From the NCBI GenBank assembly GCA_025351065.1, contig JANXWQ010000063.1, forward strand, positions 1 through 19,564: 19,564 nucleotides of DNA. Direction: 5' to 3'. The position numbers and the translations under genes are program-made. This DNA comes from Chthoniobacter sp. (GTDB taxonomy: Bacteria > Verrucomicrobiota > Verrucomicrobiia > Chthoniobacterales > Chthoniobacteraceae). Of the stretch, positions 18,182-19,564 are shown piece after piece (position 1 is the stretch's first letter; each line of letters opens with the position of its first letter). Below the pieces are notes generated by a model that saw only the letters and a list, made by a program, of their open reading frames with translations, did no database searches and was not told the origin of the DNA.

Positions 18182-18439
18182 CTACTTCGCGGCGGTTTCC
18201 TTTTTCCGCGCCTTCTTGATGATGCTGCGCACGGTGTCGCTCGGGCGCGCGCCATTGCCGATCCAGTAGTCCGCGCGGGAGAGGTCGATGTTGGCGTTAT
18301 CGCCCACTTTCTTCGGATCATAGTTGCCAATGATCTCGATGAACTTGCCATCGCGCGGGCTGCGCTGATCGGCGACGACGACTTTGTAATACGGATTGTT
18401 GAGGCTTCCCTCGCGGCGAAGACGGATGCTGACGGCCAT
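18182..18439 (-). CDS. rpsP: 30S ribosomal protein bS16
   Basis: bS16 binds 16S rRNA early in assembly of the small subunit. The 85-residue length and the sequence are typical: MAVSIRLRREGSLNNPYYKV at the start, VVADQRSPRDGKFIEIIGNY (26-45 region), DPKKVGDNANIDLSRADYWI and GNGARPSDTVRSIIKKA. It follows ffh by 44 bases and precedes the KH gene, a known grouping. Its leader has no Shine-Dalgarno sequence but carries three CAACCAA copies. Confidence 0.97.
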   Translation of the reverse strand: MAVSIRLRREGSLNNPYYKVVVADQRSPRDGKFIEIIGNYDPKKVGDNANIDLSRADYWIGNGARPSDTVRSIIKKARKKETAAK

Positions 18440-18483
18440 AGTGTTTGGTTGGTGTTTGGTTGGTTCTGCTTGGTTGAAAATTG
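18440..18483 (-). promoter_or_regulatory. CA-rich rpsP leader with three CAACCAA repeats
   Basis: Between ffh and rpsP the transcript has three CAACCAA units (plus-strand TTGGTTG at 18445-18451, 18456-18462 and 18470-18476). The first two form an 11-bp perfect tandem repeat (GTGTTTGGTTG on the plus strand, 18441-18462). The spacer has no purine-rich ribosome-binding motif. It may be an unstructured translation enhancer or a protein-binding leader, or chance. Confidence 0.4.
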
Positions 18484-19564
18484 CTAGCGGCGGATGCCGA
18501 GGTTCGGCGCACCGGAGCGCGCCATCATCTTCTTCATCTTGCCCATCCCCTTCATCATCTTCCGCATCTGGCCGAAGCGCTGAAGGAGGTCGTTCACTTC
18601 GGTGACGGTAACTCCACTGCCACGGGCGATCCTCTGGCGGCGGCGGGCATTCAAAATGTCCGGGTTGGTTCGCTCGGCCAGCGTCATCGAAAGCACTATC
18701 GCTTCGACCCGCTTCATCTGTTTTTCGTCAACGGAAAAGTTTTTGACGTTACTCATGCCCGGGATCATGCCAAGGAGATTTTCCAGCGGCCCCAGCTTCT
18801 TCAGCATTTTGAACTGCGCCAGGAAATCATTCAGATCGAACGACGCCGTCCGCATTTTCTCCTCCATCCGCTTCGCCTCGTCTTCGTCGATCATCTCCGC
18901 CGCCTTCTCCACCAGCCCCACGATGTCGCCCATCCCCAGGATGCGTCCCGCCAGCCGGTCGGGATAAAACGGCTCAAACTGATCCAGCTTCTCCCCCACG
19001 CCCGCGAACTTGATCGGCCGCTGCGTCACCTCGCGCATCGACAGCGCCGCCCCGCCGCGCGCATCGCCATCCAGCTTCGTCAGCACCAGCCCGGTGATTT
19101 CCAACGCCTCGTGGAAATGCGTCGCCACACTCACCGCCTGCTGCCCCGTCGCCGCATCCGCCACCAGCAGCACCTCCTGCGGCTGGAGAAACTCCCGCAG
19201 CCCCTTGATCTCCGCGATCAGCGCCGCGTCGATTTCCTGCCGCCCCGCCGTGTCGAAAATCTGCACATTCCCCGCCTGCTCCTTCGCCCACTCCAGCGCC
19301 TGCGCCGCCACCTTTTTCACATCCGTCTCCCCCGCCTGCGGCGTGAAAACGGGCACGCCCACTTGTTTCGCGAGCTGCGCCAGTTGCTCGATCGCCGCAG
19401 GCCGGTGCAAATCGCACGCGATTAGCAGCGGCGCTTTCCCCTGCTTCTTCAGCCACGCCGCGAGCTTCGCGCTCGACGTGGTTTTGCCCGCGCCGTTCAA
19501 CCCCACCATCATAATCCGCGCCGGCAGATCGAGTTTGAGCGGCGCATTGTCCCCGCCCAGCAGC
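18484..19564 (-). CDS. ffh: Signal recognition particle GTPase Ffh (5' end outside window)
   Basis: Ffh binds 4.5S RNA and signal sequences and, with FtsY, delivers ribosomes to the membrane. About 359 residues are visible; the N domain lies beyond the right edge. The G domain shows GLNGAGKTTSSAKLA (G1), CDLHRPAAIEQLAQLA, DTAGRQEIDAALIAEI (G3), TKLDGDARGGAAL (G4) and the closing GVGEKLDQFEPFYPDRLAGR. The Met-rich M domain follows, with LLGMIPGMSNVK, the RNA-binding RRRQRIARGSG and a Met/Lys-rich end (MRKMMKGMGKMKKMMA), finishing GAPNLGIRR. The frame reads through to the last base, so an internal Met at 19512 is not the start. It heads the ffh-rpsP-khpA unit. Confidence 0.96.
   Translation of the reverse strand, partial: LLGGDNAPLKLDLPARIMMVGLNGAGKTTSSAKLAAWLKKQGKAPLLIACDLHRPAAIEQLAQLAKQVGVPVFTPQAGETDVKKVAAQALEWAKEQAGNVQIFDTAGRQEIDAALIAEIKGLREFLQPQEVLLVADAATGQQAVSVATHFHEALEITGLVLTKLDGDARGGAALSMREVTQRPIKFAGVGEKLDQFEPFYPDRLAGRILGMGDIVGLVEKAAEMIDEDEAKRMEEKMRTASFDLNDFLAQFKMLKKLGPLENLLGMIPGMSNVKNFSVDEKQMKRVEAIVLSMTLAERTNPDILNARRRQRIARGSGVTVTEVNDLLQRFGQMRKMMKGMGKMKKMMARSGAPNLGIRR

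Overview
This 19.6 kb window is high-GC bacterial chromosome carrying mostly housekeeping and envelope genes. Several traits together suggest the Verrucomicrobiota or a neighbouring PVC-type lineage: a GldA/GldF/GldG-like ABC module followed by a DUF4340 protein, menaquinone/ubiquinone-type methyltransferase MenG/UbiE, dispersed CGCAGAG-type palindromic repeats, and an almost complete lack of Shine-Dalgarno sequences. No rRNA, tRNA, CRISPR array, transposase or prophage gene was seen. The taxonomic call is an inference from gene style, not from a marker comparison.

Layout. Positions 1-700 hold a decayed 5' fragment of dapF followed by an intact rlmH. A 110-bp inverted-repeat element (708-817) then precedes ppdK (pyruvate phosphate dikinase, 1011-3773), which ends in a clear intrinsic terminator. 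Positions 3840-4690 look compositionally foreign and contain one hypothetical gene. A minus-strand REC-HisKA-HATPase-REC hybrid kinase (4757-6388) is divergent from menG/ubiE (6507-7193).

From 7233 to 15633 eight genes lie on the minus strand. In transcription order they are argG, a secreted thioredoxin-like protein, an HtrA-type protease, an ABC ATPase, an ABC-2 permease, a GldG-like auxiliary protein and a large DUF4340 protein (seven named here; the set is read as argG and trx plus a five-gene htrA-ABC operon, so seven genes in all). The protease and the ATPase are 9 bp apart. The last four genes form a recognisable envelope ABC module of unknown substrate. A second copy of the CGCAGAG repeat sits inside this operon, between ATPase and permease. 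Note: the count is seven genes, not eight.

Positions 15720-17839 carry a small thioredoxin-fold [2Fe-2S] ferredoxin, a convergent kinase-like (APH/RIO-fold) protein and a secreted transglutaminase-like protein with a Pro/Ala-rich linker. The right end is a minus-strand translation/secretion cluster, ffh (5' end outside the window), rpsP and a KhpA-type KH protein.

The most useful points for a second look are: the htrA-ABC-GldG-DUF4340 operon; a four-fold internal repeat in the DUF4340 protein that seems to have gone from one domain to four; two families of dispersed palindromes; the consistent absence of Shine-Dalgarno motifs; and the low-GC hypothetical gene between two terminators.
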